64,000 nucleotides of DNA. Origin: Gammaproteobacteria bacterium (GTDB lineage Bacteria; Pseudomonadota; Gammaproteobacteria; Pseudomonadales; Pseudohongiellaceae). The stretch lies in the NCBI GenBank assembly GCA_019654215.1, contig BPDI01000005.1:1-64000 (forward strand), written 5' to 3'. Within the stretch, counting starts at the first letter, position 1, and the number at the start of each line of letters is the position of its first letter. Made by a program: the position numbers and the translations under genes. The notes under the pieces are model-generated. The model was not told the DNA's origin. It saw only the letters and a program-made list of their open reading frames with translations, and made no database searches. Positions 1 to 10,876 of the stretch are shown here, piece by piece.

Positions 1-1917
1 ATTCCCGGGTTCGTTGACTATATCGCCCACCCTTCTTGAGACCTATGTGACTGCGGCGACGAAGATTTCGCGGATGGCGGTGGGATATTGGAACTCGCCT
101 ACCGAAAGCGTGTACATCAATAGAACGGACATTTCCCCAGAACATGCAGCTAGAAAGCATGCCCTTCGGTACTCGAGGAGGCATGGCCGTCACTCATGTA
201 TTTCCGGCCGATGGTGACTACACTTTTACGGTACGTAATCTAGGTGTAGGTACATACATTCCCAATGAACAATTCGAATTTAGTATCGATAGCGACAGAG
301 TCCATTCCTGGATTTACAGCGGCATGGGTGCGAATGCTGGAATGGATTCGGCTGCGGACGGACAACTCGAAGTTACACTACCGGTGAAAGCCGGGACGCG
401 CTTGGTGGGGGCTACCTTTGTGGCGACTAACTACCGCCCCAGCCTGGATGTGGCTCAGCATTTTGATCGCAAGTCACTTGAGAACGGGAGAGTTCGCGAA
501 TTGAGCAATTACCCCATCATCGGAGCGCTCCGGATAGAAGGTCCATTTAACTCAATAAGGCCAGTCGATTCACAGAGCATGCGCAAGGTTTTTTCCTGTC
601 GACCCTCCAGCGCTTTAGAAGAAGGCCCCTGCGCTGAGGAAATTCTCACAACTCTGGCGAGGCGCGCCTACCGCCGTCCCCCATCTTCAGAAGACTTAGA
701 AACTCTTATGGCTTTCTATGACGAGGGGCGTGAGATTGGGACATTCGATGATGGTATTGAGATGGCGCTTCGCCGGCTGCTCGCAAGTCCCCAGTTCCTA
801 TCCGAGTGGAGCGTGAATCGGCCGAGTGGTTGCCTGGCCAACCTTACCGTATCAGTGATTTGGAATTAGCCTCTCGGTTATCATTTTTTCTGTGGAGTAG
901 CATACCTGACGACGAACTGCTCGGTGTAGCCGCTGAAGGTAGACTCAGCGATCCTGTCGCGTTGCAGCAGCAAGTTGAGCGCATGCTTGCCGATCCCCGG
1001 TCTCAAAGTCTGGTCAAGAACTTTGCGCAGCAATGGCTTTACCTGCGCAACCTCGAGACCACTGCCCCCTTTGCAAAACCCAGTTTCCAGATTGGGACGA
1101 TGAGCTGAGACAAAGCTTCGCCCGAGAGACCGAACTACTTTTCGAAACTATCATGCGCGAGGACCTCAGTGTGCTGGAGATGCTAACGGCAGACTTTACC
1201 TTTCTGAATGAGAGACTGGCTATACACTATGGCATTCCAAACATTTACGGCTCTCGGTTTCGGCGTGTTGAGCTTGGCCCGGAACTGGACTATCGTCCCT
1301 GGTGTGCTAGGTCACGGTAGTTTTCTTCGACCACTTGGGTACAGAATTACCGCACATCGCCTGTTAAACGAGGCGTCTGGGTATTGGAAAACATCCTTGG
1401 AACACCTCCACCTGAACCGCCGCCGAATGTGCCCGCTCTGGAAGAAACCGAGGCGGAAGGAGCGGGGCGTACCCTTACGCTGCGCGAGCAGATGACCCGT
1501 CACAGGACCGAGGAACCCTGCGCGAGTTGTCATAAGCTCATGGATCCAATTGGATTTGCCTTGGAAAATTTTAATGCCGATGCCCAGTGGCGGACCCACG
1601 ATGGTGGGGACGAGGGAAACTTGATCGATGCAACTGTAGAATTGTTCGATGGTACACAGGTCAATGGTCCGTCGGAATTGCGGGCTGCTTTGCTTAAGTA
1701 CTCCCCGCAGTTTGCCCGTATGGTGACTGAGAAGATGATGACTTATGCTTTGGGTCGGGGAGTTGAGTATTTTGACATGCCAGTCGTGCGCTCGATCGTG
1801 CGCGAGGCTGAAAATGAAGAATACAGTTTCTCTTCGATCTTAATGGGTATCGTAAACAGCGACCCGTTCCAGATGCGAACTAAATCTGGAGAGATGGTTG
1901 CCAATATAGAAGAATAA
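1..1917 (+). CDS. DUF1592/DUF1588/DUF1585-type (planctomycete-type) protein, 5' truncated by window edge, several frameshifts
   Basis: ORFs 14-217, 144-869, 806-1108, 1033-1320 and 1384-1917 read as consecutive pieces of one protein (FGTRGGMAVTHVFPADGDYTFTVR; LASRLSFFLWSSIPDDELL; NERLAIHYGIPNIYGSRFRRVEL; RTEEPCASCHKLMDPIGFALENF), typical of this family. Confidence 0.85.
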
Positions 1918-1963
1918 AAATTTGGTATAAAATAGAATCCAAGGATCGGAATTTTGTAGGAGG

Positions 1964-3307
1964 ATGATCATGTTCATTACGAAGAAGCATATCCCTCGTC
2001 GTACCTTTTTGCGCGGCACTGGTGTAGCTCTTGCGCTGCCGCTACTTGAAGGAATGATTCCAGCGCTAACAGCTCAGGCCCAGACAGCGGCTGCTCCGGT
2101 AAAACGCTTCGTGGGTATCTGGCACCCCCATGGCGTAGCACCGGGATACTGGAGTCCGGTAGATGAAGGAAAAGATTTCGAGTTTTCCTTCATTACCAAG
2201 CCTCTCGAGCCATTCCGTGACCGCACTGTACTGATCAGTGGCCTCGATTCTACGGCCGCATTTTCCACAACTGAAGAGCCTGGAGGGAACCATGCTCGGG
2301 GTGCCGTTTTTCTATCAGGCATCCGCCCAAGGCGGGATGCAGTGAGCCCATATCTTGGAGTTACCATCGATCAGCTGATCGCCCAGAAGTATGGGCAGGA
2401 TACGCTGCTGTCCTCTATCCAGCTCGGGATTGAGGATGCCAGCCACAATAGCGGCAATTGCAACTGGGGATACAGTTGCGCCTACACGAATTCAATTTCC
2501 TGGCTTAATCCAACGACGCCTCTACCAACGGAAGTTAATCCCCGAATTGCTTTCGAGCGCATGTTTGGCGATGGCCTGAGTGCCGAGGAGCGGCGGGCGG
2601 GACGTTTGCAGAGTGCCAGTATTCTGGACTCTGTCACTCACGAAATTCCTCGTTTCAAGAAAAATCTCGGATCGGGTGATCAGGCTCGACTCGATGACTA
2701 CTTGACCAATGTCCGTGAGATAGAACGTCGGATCCGGACCGCGACCAATAATGCGGCTGCCGAGGTTTCCGCGGAAGTGCCGTTCGGTATACCCGAGAGC
2801 AAGGACATTCATTTCAAGATCATGTACGACCTTATGATCCTGGCATTTCAGGCGGATATTACCCGCGCCGCGACTTTGATGTTGGGGCGCGATCTTTCTG
2901 GCACCACCTTCCCGGAAGCGGGATTCATGGGTGGTTGGCACGGAATTTCCCATCATGGTGATATACCGGCGAATAAGGCGAACTACGCTCTAGTAAACCG
3001 ATATCATGTTCAGAATTTGGCGTACTTTGCTGAGAAATTGCAAAACACCCCAGACGGTGATGGTAATCTGTTGGATCATGTTTTGATCTACAAAGGCAGT
3101 AATATGGGGAACTCGCACCGGCACGCCCACGAGAAAGTGCCGACCATTCTTCTCGGTGGCATCGACGGAACGTTCCCTGGCAATCGCCACCTTGTGTTTC
3201 CGGACAACACTCAACGCTGTGCAAATCTACTCTTGAGCATTCTGCATATGTATGACATTGAGGCGGATGGAATTGGTGAGAGCTCCGGAACGGTGCCCCT
3301 AGTCTGA
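1964..3307 (+). CDS. DUF1552 family secreted protein with Tat-like signal
   Basis: 447 aa ORF; PRRTFLRGTGVALALPLLEGM leader; FVGIWHPHGVAPGYW and directly downstream of a DUF1592 gene, the usual pairing. Confidence 0.88.
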   Translation: MIMFITKKHIPRRTFLRGTGVALALPLLEGMIPALTAQAQTAAAPVKRFVGIWHPHGVAPGYWSPVDEGKDFEFSFITKPLEPFRDRTVLISGLDSTAAFSTTEEPGGNHARGAVFLSGIRPRRDAVSPYLGVTIDQLIAQKYGQDTLLSSIQLGIEDASHNSGNCNWGYSCAYTNSISWLNPTTPLPTEVNPRIAFERMFGDGLSAEERRAGRLQSASILDSVTHEIPRFKKNLGSGDQARLDDYLTNVREIERRIRTATNNAAAEVSAEVPFGIPESKDIHFKIMYDLMILAFQADITRAATLMLGRDLSGTTFPEAGFMGGWHGISHHGDIPANKANYALVNRYHVQNLAYFAEKLQNTPDGDGNLLDHVLIYKGSNMGNSHRHAHEKVPTILLGGIDGTFPGNRHLVFPDNTQRCANLLLSILHMYDIEADGIGESSGTVPLV

Positions 3308-3315
3308 GGCCGGTA

Positions 3316-3921
3316 TTGTCAATGAGACCCCAGCTCGTGCGAGCGGTTTTTTGTTTGGCTATTGCGGCGGTCATTTCCACGGTTGCGGTTCCAACTGCGG
3401 CGCAAATCAACAATGCACGAGTTGCACGACCCGAGGTCACCCTTCCCACAGGTCCGGCTCGGGAAGTGATCCTAAGAAGCTGCACCTCTTGCCATGGGAT
3501 TGATGAATACGGTTACTATGCTCTGGATCGCAGTGGCTGGGACGACATTGTAGAGAGGATGAAGACAGCCAAGAGTGGTTTGGTCGAGGGCGCAGTAATT
3601 AGTGACTCGGATAAAGCCGTATTACTAGACTGGCTGGTGGGGAGCTTTGGTCCGGAGACGACACCTTTCCCGCGGGAGTATGTGCCTAGAGTCCTTTCGG
3701 AAGCGGATTTCCTGGTGGACGAAACCGCTGAGGCCAAGCTGGCTCGAACCTGCGAAGGTTGCCACAACATTGACCAGGTACTGGATAATCGTGCCAATGA
3801 AGAACAGTGGCGCGCGACTCTCCTCGACATGGTCGGGCGCGGCGCGGCGTTGCCTATAAGCGACATCGAACCTCTAGTCGAGTGGTTGACACGCACAAGG
3901 GGCTTAAACCCAACCAATTAA
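3316..3921 (+). CDS. Secreted diheme cytochrome c-like protein
   Basis: 201 aa; signal peptide; two CxxCH motifs (CTSCH, CEGCH). Confidence 0.8.
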   Translation: MSMRPQLVRAVFCLAIAAVISTVAVPTAAQINNARVARPEVTLPTGPAREVILRSCTSCHGIDEYGYYALDRSGWDDIVERMKTAKSGLVEGAVISDSDKAVLLDWLVGSFGPETTPFPREYVPRVLSEADFLVDETAEAKLARTCEGCHNIDQVLDNRANEEQWRATLLDMVGRGAALPISDIEPLVEWLTRTRGLNPTN

Positions 3922-3941
3922 AAAATCGAGAGGCGCTTTTT

Positions 3942-5702
3942 TTATTCTGAAGTTGCGGAATTTGCTAAAGGAAGAATTCTGCCTTCGTGCACGGTCCCCC
4001 AGATTGCTATATCTCCAATGTCTTTAGGTGTTGTTTCCAAAGGGTTCTCCAATAATACTGTAAAGTTAGCGAGTTTCCCGGGCTCGATTGAACCCACTTC
4101 TTCTTCCATTCTCAGCGAATAGGCAGCGTCTAGCGTAACAGCTCGCAAAGCGCGAGCTGGACTTATTCGCTGGCTTGGAGCTGGCAGGTTGCCATTGACT
4201 GTAATTCGGTTAATGGCATCAGACATTAATCTAAGTGGCTGTCCGGAGGCCATAGGGGTATCCGCGTGCAGAGAGAATAGTATGTCCGCTCGCACCAAGT
4301 CGCCCAGTCGCACCATTTCGTGAGATCGCTCTGGTCCAATTCCTACCTCGCTGTAACGATCGGCCAGTACGATAGGATAAAACGGATTGGCACTGACAAT
4401 TGCACCTAATTCTTTAAGGCGACTGACTTGATCTGGCCGCGAAAATCCGAAGTGCACAATGACGGTACGATGATCCTGGCGAGGATTACGATTCATGTTT
4501 GTTTCAAGGTTCTCTAAAACCATGTCCAGCCCAGCGTCACCATTTTGATGCACATGGATCTGGTAGCCAGCATCCCAATATATTTGAAACGCTGATTCAA
4601 AAATTTCGGGGTCCATGAGCCACTCGCCATGATGACCATCTAGATAACCTTCGCTCATCTGCATGAGCTGGCTGAACATTGCGCCATCTGCAAAGAGTTT
4701 TACTTGCTTGGGAATAAATTGGGTCATGCCTTGCGCCGTCGCGTACATTTTTTCGGTTTCGGTTATTACCTCTCTAGTTGAGTCATAATTTATGAATGAT
4801 CTTCCGTCCGCTATGTAGTACATGCGAAAAGGTGTATTTTCATCACCAAGTACCTGATTCTGAGCTGTTATAAGGGCGGGAGAAACTATCCCGCCGGGCT
4901 CAGCTACGAGAGTAGTTCCAGCTGCATGCCAGTACTTTTCTAGCTGTTCTAGAGCCGGCAGATACCGCTCTGGGTGAAAAAGGTTTGCGAAAACTCGAGG
5001 AACAATAAGGCTCTGGCCTTGTTCCCAGAAATGTCCTTCTGCGAGATTGGTCTGGTCTCGAACTGATTCCGGGGCACTGTCGATAAGAGATTGATCAATG
5101 CCAAAAAATTCAAGTGCCGCTGTATTATGGATCTGTTCATGAATTGATCTTTGTAACACTACAATTGGAATAGTATTGCTAATCGCATCTAGGTCGGCAC
5201 GGGATAATTCACCATGAAATAGCTGGTGATAGCCCCAAGTATAGAATACTTGATTCGAATCTGCGTGCTGCCTTACTAATGTTCGCAAGCGCTGCCGGTA
5301 TTCGGATGCATCTGCAGCACGACTGATGGTTTTGTCAGGCAAAACCCAATCTTCAATGGATAGAATGTTAGCAATAAATAGCAGGCTTGCCAGCCAGGCA
5401 TGCTCATGCTGATTAATTAGCCCCGGGATAATCACGAGATCATTAAAACGAGAACTAATTGTTAAGCTTCGGCCAGCTAAAAATTGGCGAACTTCATTCA
5501 ATGTGCCAGTAGCAATGATTCGATCGCCCTGCACTGCTATGGCTTCAACTAGTGGTCGATCTTCATCTAGAGTAATGATTTCTCGAGCCGTGTATACAAC
5601 GATATCATCAGGCTCCTGCGCAATTGTAGACTTAGCAAACACAATAAAAGTTATGCAAAAGTAAACAAGTACCATTAATAAAGAGTTTGTCAGCTTTGAC
5701 AT
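3942..5702 (-). CDS. Amidohydrolase family 3 (YtcJ-like) secreted protein
   Basis: ORF 3942-5789; better start at internal Met (MSKLTNSLLMVLVYFCITFIVF signal); QEPDDIVVYTAREIITLDEDRPLVEAIAVQGDRIIATG, LINQHEHAW, HVHQNGDAGLDMVLE, SIEPGKLANFTVL. Confidence 0.88.
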   Translation of the reverse strand: MSKLTNSLLMVLVYFCITFIVFAKSTIAQEPDDIVVYTAREIITLDEDRPLVEAIAVQGDRIIATGTLNEVRQFLAGRSLTISSRFNDLVIIPGLINQHEHAWLASLLFIANILSIEDWVLPDKTISRAADASEYRQRLRTLVRQHADSNQVFYTWGYHQLFHGELSRADLDAISNTIPIVVLQRSIHEQIHNTAALEFFGIDQSLIDSAPESVRDQTNLAEGHFWEQGQSLIVPRVFANLFHPERYLPALEQLEKYWHAAGTTLVAEPGGIVSPALITAQNQVLGDENTPFRMYYIADGRSFINYDSTREVITETEKMYATAQGMTQFIPKQVKLFADGAMFSQLMQMSEGYLDGHHGEWLMDPEIFESAFQIYWDAGYQIHVHQNGDAGLDMVLENLETNMNRNPRQDHRTVIVHFGFSRPDQVSRLKELGAIVSANPFYPIVLADRYSEVGIGPERSHEMVRLGDLVRADILFSLHADTPMASGQPLRLMSDAINRITVNGNLPAPSQRISPARALRAVTLDAAYSLRMEEEVGSIEPGKLANFTVLLENPLETTPKDIGDIAIWGTVHEGRILPLANSATSE

Positions 5703-5850
5703 GATTCTATCTTTCAGTCGTTTGAGAAAGAATGAAACGTATATCTGAACTCGAGCTTTGTCCAGCTTTACAAGAAAAGGAAGCTTCAAGGTAAATACTG
5801 TAGAATTTCAATATTAACCAGTTAAGAATATAAAAAAGAGATCTAAAAAG

Positions 5851-6297
5851 GTGAGTGTTTACTTGTCAAGATTTAATATTCCGCTCTTCAAGTTGATTGG
5901 AATAATCGGTATTTCAATTTTTGTCCTTGAGGCTGTTGCTCAATCTGTTTCTCCAATCTGGTCGGGTATCTATAGTGCGGATCAGGCGGACTATGGTGAA
6001 TTGGTATACCGGGATGAGTGTGCCGAATGTCATCGGGAAGATTTGACCGGGCAGGATATGTCTCCGTCGCTTGTTGGTATAGGTTTTACTTTCAAATGGG
6101 AAGGAAGAAATCTACAGGAACTTTATGCATCCATGCGTTATGGTATGCCGCAAACTGCACCCGGTAGCTTAAGCAATAGCCAGTATGCTGCGCTAACAGC
6201 TTATGTGCTCGCTAAAAACGGCTTTCCAGCAGGGGAGTCCGAACTAAGCTCGGATGAAGATGAGCTAGTGAAAATTTCGATTACTAACAATCCTTAG
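5851..6297 (+). CDS. Secreted cytochrome c (class I-like)
   Basis: 148 aa, GTG start, signal peptide, CAECHREDLTGQDMSPSLVG heme motif. Confidence 0.75.
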   Translation: MSVYLSRFNIPLFKLIGIIGISIFVLEAVAQSVSPIWSGIYSADQADYGELVYRDECAECHREDLTGQDMSPSLVGIGFTFKWEGRNLQELYASMRYGMPQTAPGSLSNSQYAALTAYVLAKNGFPAGESELSSDEDELVKISITNNP

Positions 6298-6373
6298 TAA
6301 ACCCTTTTTATCAGAGCCAGCCCACCTTATTATTATTTACTATTCTTGAATCTTCATTATAAAACCTTTGATG

Positions 6374-8134
6374 CTACGGCAATGAAAATACAAATAAGTT
6401 ATTTGCAAAGGTTGGCCTGTACTCTGGTGTAATACTCAGAAAGCTTGCAGTCGTCGCCGCGCTGCCAGTGGATACAGCGACATATTGTTTACCCTCGGCA
6501 CTATAAGTGATGGGGTAACCCGTTACAGGAGAGCCAAGATTAACTTCCCACAAAACCTCTCCCGTTTCTTGATCGTATGCTTTAAATCTACCATTGGTGT
6601 CTCCACCGAAGAGTAGTCCGCCGCCAGTTGCAATTAATGAGCCGGTAGCAGCGCGTTGTTCATATTTCCATGCAGTCCGACCGGTTTCGGCAGAGATCGC
6701 ATATACTGTTCCTAGATTACTTTCACCTTCAGCAATTTCATGGCGCACACTCATGGCATAGATTCGATGTGATGCGCTTGGATCGTCCGTTATTAGAGTC
6801 GGCATGCACATGTTGCGCAACGGATAGTACATAGTGTTGGTTTGCGGACTATATGCTCCGGCTTCCCAATCTTTTCCCCCATGCATGTTCGGACAAACCG
6901 TTGCAAATTCGCCCATCTCCCTGAAAGTTAAAGAGGGGTTAATCGTAACTCCTCCTGATGCACCGTCGATACTATCTATCACATTCTGAAAAACAGTTTC
7001 TCTTGCCCATAAAAACTCACCAGTCTCTCTGTCCAGTGTATAAACTAAACCTGTTTTTCCAGGTATACCTGTCATTACTTTGCGCTCTTCGCCAGGGGTA
7101 ATATCGGGGTTAATCCAGGAGACAAAGTTTGGGTCTGGTGTCACTGCAGTATTTACTAACAAACGTTCAAAGGGGTGATCTAGGTCCCAATTATCATTGA
7201 GATGCTGGTAGTACCAATTGATTTCACCAGTGTCTCCATCAAGTGCAAGTGTTGAATTATGATAAAGGTGCTGATTTTCTACGCCGCCTAATAAGAATTT
7301 TGGCGCTGGGGATGTTACAGAGGTCCCGATAAAGAGAGTATTAAGTTCTGGGTCATAGCTGGGTGGCATCCAGGCACCGACATGTTTGCGTTCTTCGAAA
7401 GGCACGTCGCCCCAGGTTTCATCCCCCGGCTCTCCTGGGGCAGGAATTGTACGCCGTCGCCATAGTTCAGCACCTGTTTCAGCATCATGGGCAGTAATAA
7501 CGCAAGCATCGGGGCCGGCGATAGGGCGACAGCTTCTACCACTGAAAACTTTTCCATTTCCAATAATTGGTCCGGCGCCCTGAATTGCGGGATGAGTGTT
7601 GTAATCTAAAACCATTGTTTCCCAGACTTGCTCGCCAGTTGCAGCGTTGAGAGCAAACAGGTGGTCGTCAACTGAGGTGTCAATTATCAAATTTTGCCAG
7701 ATAGCTATATTTCGATTGTTAGTAGAAAGATAACCGAGACTTTCGCGAGCAGCCTCTGGGACGTCGCGACGGTGTTCCCAAATTAAATCTCCTGTTGCGG
7801 CGTTAAGTGCTTGAATTACATCGTTAGGATTAGGCATAAATAATATGCCATTGTAGGCAAGTGGTGTGCCGGTTTGACTGCCTTCTGTTAAGGCACGAGT
7901 CCATACCATCCTCAGATTAGTGACGTTTGATTTATCAATTTGATCTAATGGGCTGTAGCCCCAACCGTTTTGGGTTCTGCGCCACATCAACCAATCCTCA
8001 TCAGGAGGATCACTTAGCATGCCGTCAGTAACGCGCGGAAAAGATAATTCTTCTAGTGAACTTAATTGCGCGAGTACTGGCGAAAAAATTAGAAACGAAC
8101 TGCAAAGTAAGACGAGATTTATAAATCTTTCCAT
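6374..8134 (-). CDS. PQQ-dependent methanol/ethanol-type dehydrogenase
   Basis: 586 aa with repeated beta-propeller motifs (ALNAATGDLIWEHRR, AHDAETGAELWRRR, YDQETGEVLWEVNLGSPVTGYPITYSAEGKQYVAVSTG). Confidence 0.9.
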   Translation of the reverse strand: MERFINLVLLCSSFLIFSPVLAQLSSLEELSFPRVTDGMLSDPPDEDWLMWRRTQNGWGYSPLDQIDKSNVTNLRMVWTRALTEGSQTGTPLAYNGILFMPNPNDVIQALNAATGDLIWEHRRDVPEAARESLGYLSTNNRNIAIWQNLIIDTSVDDHLFALNAATGEQVWETMVLDYNTHPAIQGAGPIIGNGKVFSGRSCRPIAGPDACVITAHDAETGAELWRRRTIPAPGEPGDETWGDVPFEERKHVGAWMPPSYDPELNTLFIGTSVTSPAPKFLLGGVENQHLYHNSTLALDGDTGEINWYYQHLNDNWDLDHPFERLLVNTAVTPDPNFVSWINPDITPGEERKVMTGIPGKTGLVYTLDRETGEFLWARETVFQNVIDSIDGASGGVTINPSLTFREMGEFATVCPNMHGGKDWEAGAYSPQTNTMYYPLRNMCMPTLITDDPSASHRIYAMSVRHEIAEGESNLGTVYAISAETGRTAWKYEQRAATGSLIATGGGLLFGGDTNGRFKAYDQETGEVLWEVNLGSPVTGYPITYSAEGKQYVAVSTGSAATTASFLSITPEYRPTFANNLFVFSLP

Positions 8135-8360
8135 AGCTTCACTCTATTTTGAGGATAATGAATTGATATGCTCGGACTAGTAGAAGTCGTCGCTAAGATC
8201 CCACTTTAAGTCCCCGATTAAACTGCGATTCAGGTAAAGACCAAAAAGCGTATCCTTGGCTGACTCTAAGTATCTAACTCAAGAATAACTTCCGCAACCC
8301 CTGAAGAAGTGTGAAATTGAGGAATAGGGATGATGGCGATTGCTATTAATCTCGTGAATG

Positions 8361-9135
8361 TTATCCGGCGGTAAGGCCACCGTCAGCCAAGTAAACCCCG
8401 CCATTGCAGAAGCTTGATTCATCCGAAGCAAGAAACAAGGCAAATTGTGCAATTTCCTCATTTGTACCGTATCTCTTCATTGGTATTAGGCCGGTTACGA
8501 AATCTCGGATTGCTTCTGGCTCATTAGAATTCATTTGTTCATGCAGCGATTTCATCATTCGATTGTCTATGGGTCCCGGAGCGAGCGCATTGAAGCGTAC
8601 ACCTTCTGATGCAAACTCCAAGCACGCGGTTTTCACCATTCCACAAACGGCATGTTTACTAGCAGAATATGGACACAAGCCGGCGAAACCCACTACACCG
8701 CCACCTGACGAAATTGCAACAAATGAACCGGATCCTTGAGCAGCCATTACTGGGGTTTGCATACTTCATAAGCAACCAGACGCCTGTGACATTAACCTCT
8801 AGCACTTCGTTAAACTGTTCAATTGTATATTGAGTTAATGGTTTCGATAGGCCTTCAGTACCACCAATAGCAAGAACAGCGTCAAGTGTCCCAAATTTTT
8901 TTATGGAGGATTCTATTGCTAGCGCAATGGCGGCTTCATCTCGAGATTCCGCTTCTAGAAATAAAATGCTGTCTTCTGCCCCAAGCTCTGTTTTGAGAGA
9001 TTCAAGCTTCACTTTATCTCTACCAACCAGTGTCAAATTTGCACCATTGGACTGGAACAATTTGGCGGTGGTTCTCCCGATAGATCCTGTCGCGCCAGTA
9101 ATCAAAACATTCTTGCCATCAAGTCTCATTTCCAT
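8361..9135 (-). CDS. SDR-family oxidoreductase, frameshifted
   Basis: ORFs 8659-9135 (GKNVLITGATGSIGRTTAKLF) and 8361-8762 (YSASKHAVCGMVKTACLEFASEGVRFNALAPGPI) join if TTT at 8756-8758 loses one base. Confidence 0.88.
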
Positions 9136-9233
9136 AGAGGTAGCTCACTAATTTGTACACAGAAATACATGACAGAAACCTTTGGCCTCATTCAAATAAA
9201 ATTTGCTCTCTAGTTATAGCAAAGCTGGAAGGG

Positions 9234-9856
9234 CTAGTAGTCATCAAAATACCCTTCGATGGGTATCATCAGGTGAGCATATTCATTTCCCTGCCACATT
9301 ACATAGGGCTCGCCGTCGTTAAAATCGGAAGGAAATAAGTCCAAAGATGATGGGTCTTGAGGCATCAGCATAATGTGTGGTCCGGATTCTATCCAGTTTC
9401 CCGGAGCAGCGTCCTCCTCATTAAAAATAAAAGGTTGGGTATTGTCTTCACCCATGTCTCCATGAGCCATCCAGATATAGGCATCTCTTGAGAGGTTCGG
9501 CATTTCTCCACCGACATAAGCCTGAACCCAAGCCATGCTGACTTCATCGGCACATAGTGGCATCGCTTCATGAGGCGTGGTCCAACCAGCCTCTGGCATA
9601 TTCCTTGGATTGGCGGCTAAGCAAGTCCAGCCATTACTTCCTTGCCGAATGACAGAACCATCGTAGCCCACGATAGTGGCACCATCGCCGATAAATTCAG
9701 GAGCGCACTTGAGAAAGCTGCTATTTGCCACTCTTCAGAAAGCGGGTCACCGGTTATGGAATTTTGTTCGACACAAGAGGTAAAAAGTACAAGCAGCGCT
9801 ATGAAGATAAAAGCAGGACGGACTCTTGCCGCAAAGATTTCTGTTGAAATTTTCAT
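9234..9856 (-). CDS. Hypothetical lipoprotein, frameshifted
   Basis: ORF 9617-9856 has lipobox-like LLVLFTSC; ORF 9234-9731 continues the same protein in another frame. Confidence 0.6.
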
Positions 9857-10119
9857 GATGTCAAGCTTTCCTCTATTAGTTTAACGATGAATTGCATCCG
9901 CTCATTTTAAAAAATCGATATTAATATTATTCAGAGCAAAGGTCAGTTACTTGGGCCAATAGCACAAAATAGTAATACAAATTAATTCCTACCTTGCCAT
10001 GCCTATAATTGCTTTAAGAGTCTAGACCTGTGCTATTTATTTCTCTGAAACCTATATTAGTCCACCCTGAAAATAGTATTGCCTGAGTTCGACTTCTCGT
10101 ATAGCTCTGGGTTTTTCTC

Positions 10120-10609
10120 TCTCAACCCTTTTTAGCTTTTCTTTCGCTGCTGTAGGATCAAGGATTTTTTCTCAAACCATGTTACGAATTCTTCGTCTCG
10201 AACATTACTCCAGAATTGCCATACACGACCCCCGATGGGAGACCTAAAAATGCCGGTCTTAGCATATGGACTCTCATATCGAGGTGTTTTTTCTCAACAA
10301 ACCCTGTTTAACTTTATCGTAAACATCAAATATGTCTACCAAAAGCATAATTGTGAACCAGGTTACCCTGGATTTTTCGGTATCCTCAAGATCCTCCGCA
10401 GCCCAATCTTTAGCAATAAATTCAGAAAATTTTTTGTCTTTAGCGGTATTAAAAAAGCGATCGTAAAGTCGATGAGTAAGTCCATGGCCAAATTGCGCCC
10501 TGGTAATCATATTTGTTTGCCGGATTTGTGCAGACAGGTAGATAAGTGTGATAAGTGTTGCTATCGCTGCTATAAATTCTCCTAGAGAACCAAAATCTTG
10601 AAAACTCAT
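10120..10609 (-). CDS. Hypothetical membrane-anchored protein, frameshifted; 3' end approximate
   Basis: FGSLGEFIAAIATLITLIYLSAQIRQTNMITRAQFGHGLTHRLYDRF; removing one base of T6 at 10287-10292 extends it to ...LLRKTPRYESPYAKTGIFRSPIGGRVWQFWSNVRDEEFVTWFEK. Confidence 0.55.
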
Positions 10610-10876
10610 GTCTCCTCCAGATATAAACCGTCATTTTTGATTAGTGGTTCCCATTTAGTAGCATATTTAACAGAACAAGTGGTGATTTTATGCTGTTTTA
10701 ATTCATGGTTATTAGGATTATGTAGAGAGTTTTCATTGGACTTACTAAGCGCGTGCTGAGAAAGGGGTCAGATCTAACCCCTTTATGATTATCTTCATTG
10801 AGACTGTTAAGATTTTCCTAATTGACTATTTTGATTGCCTCAATATTCTCAGTACTTTGATGTAAATGCAGAAGAT

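Noticed and set aside
2522-3485. Long antisense ORFs on the minus strand across the DUF1552 gene (2522-2956, 2925-3485)
   Set aside because: They overlap a strongly supported coding gene, have low-complexity non-protein-like composition and no RBS or family signature.
3921-3945. Terminator between the diheme cytochrome gene and the amidohydrolase
   Set aside because: Only an A-run/T-run around TCGAGAGGCGC; no convincing GC stem.
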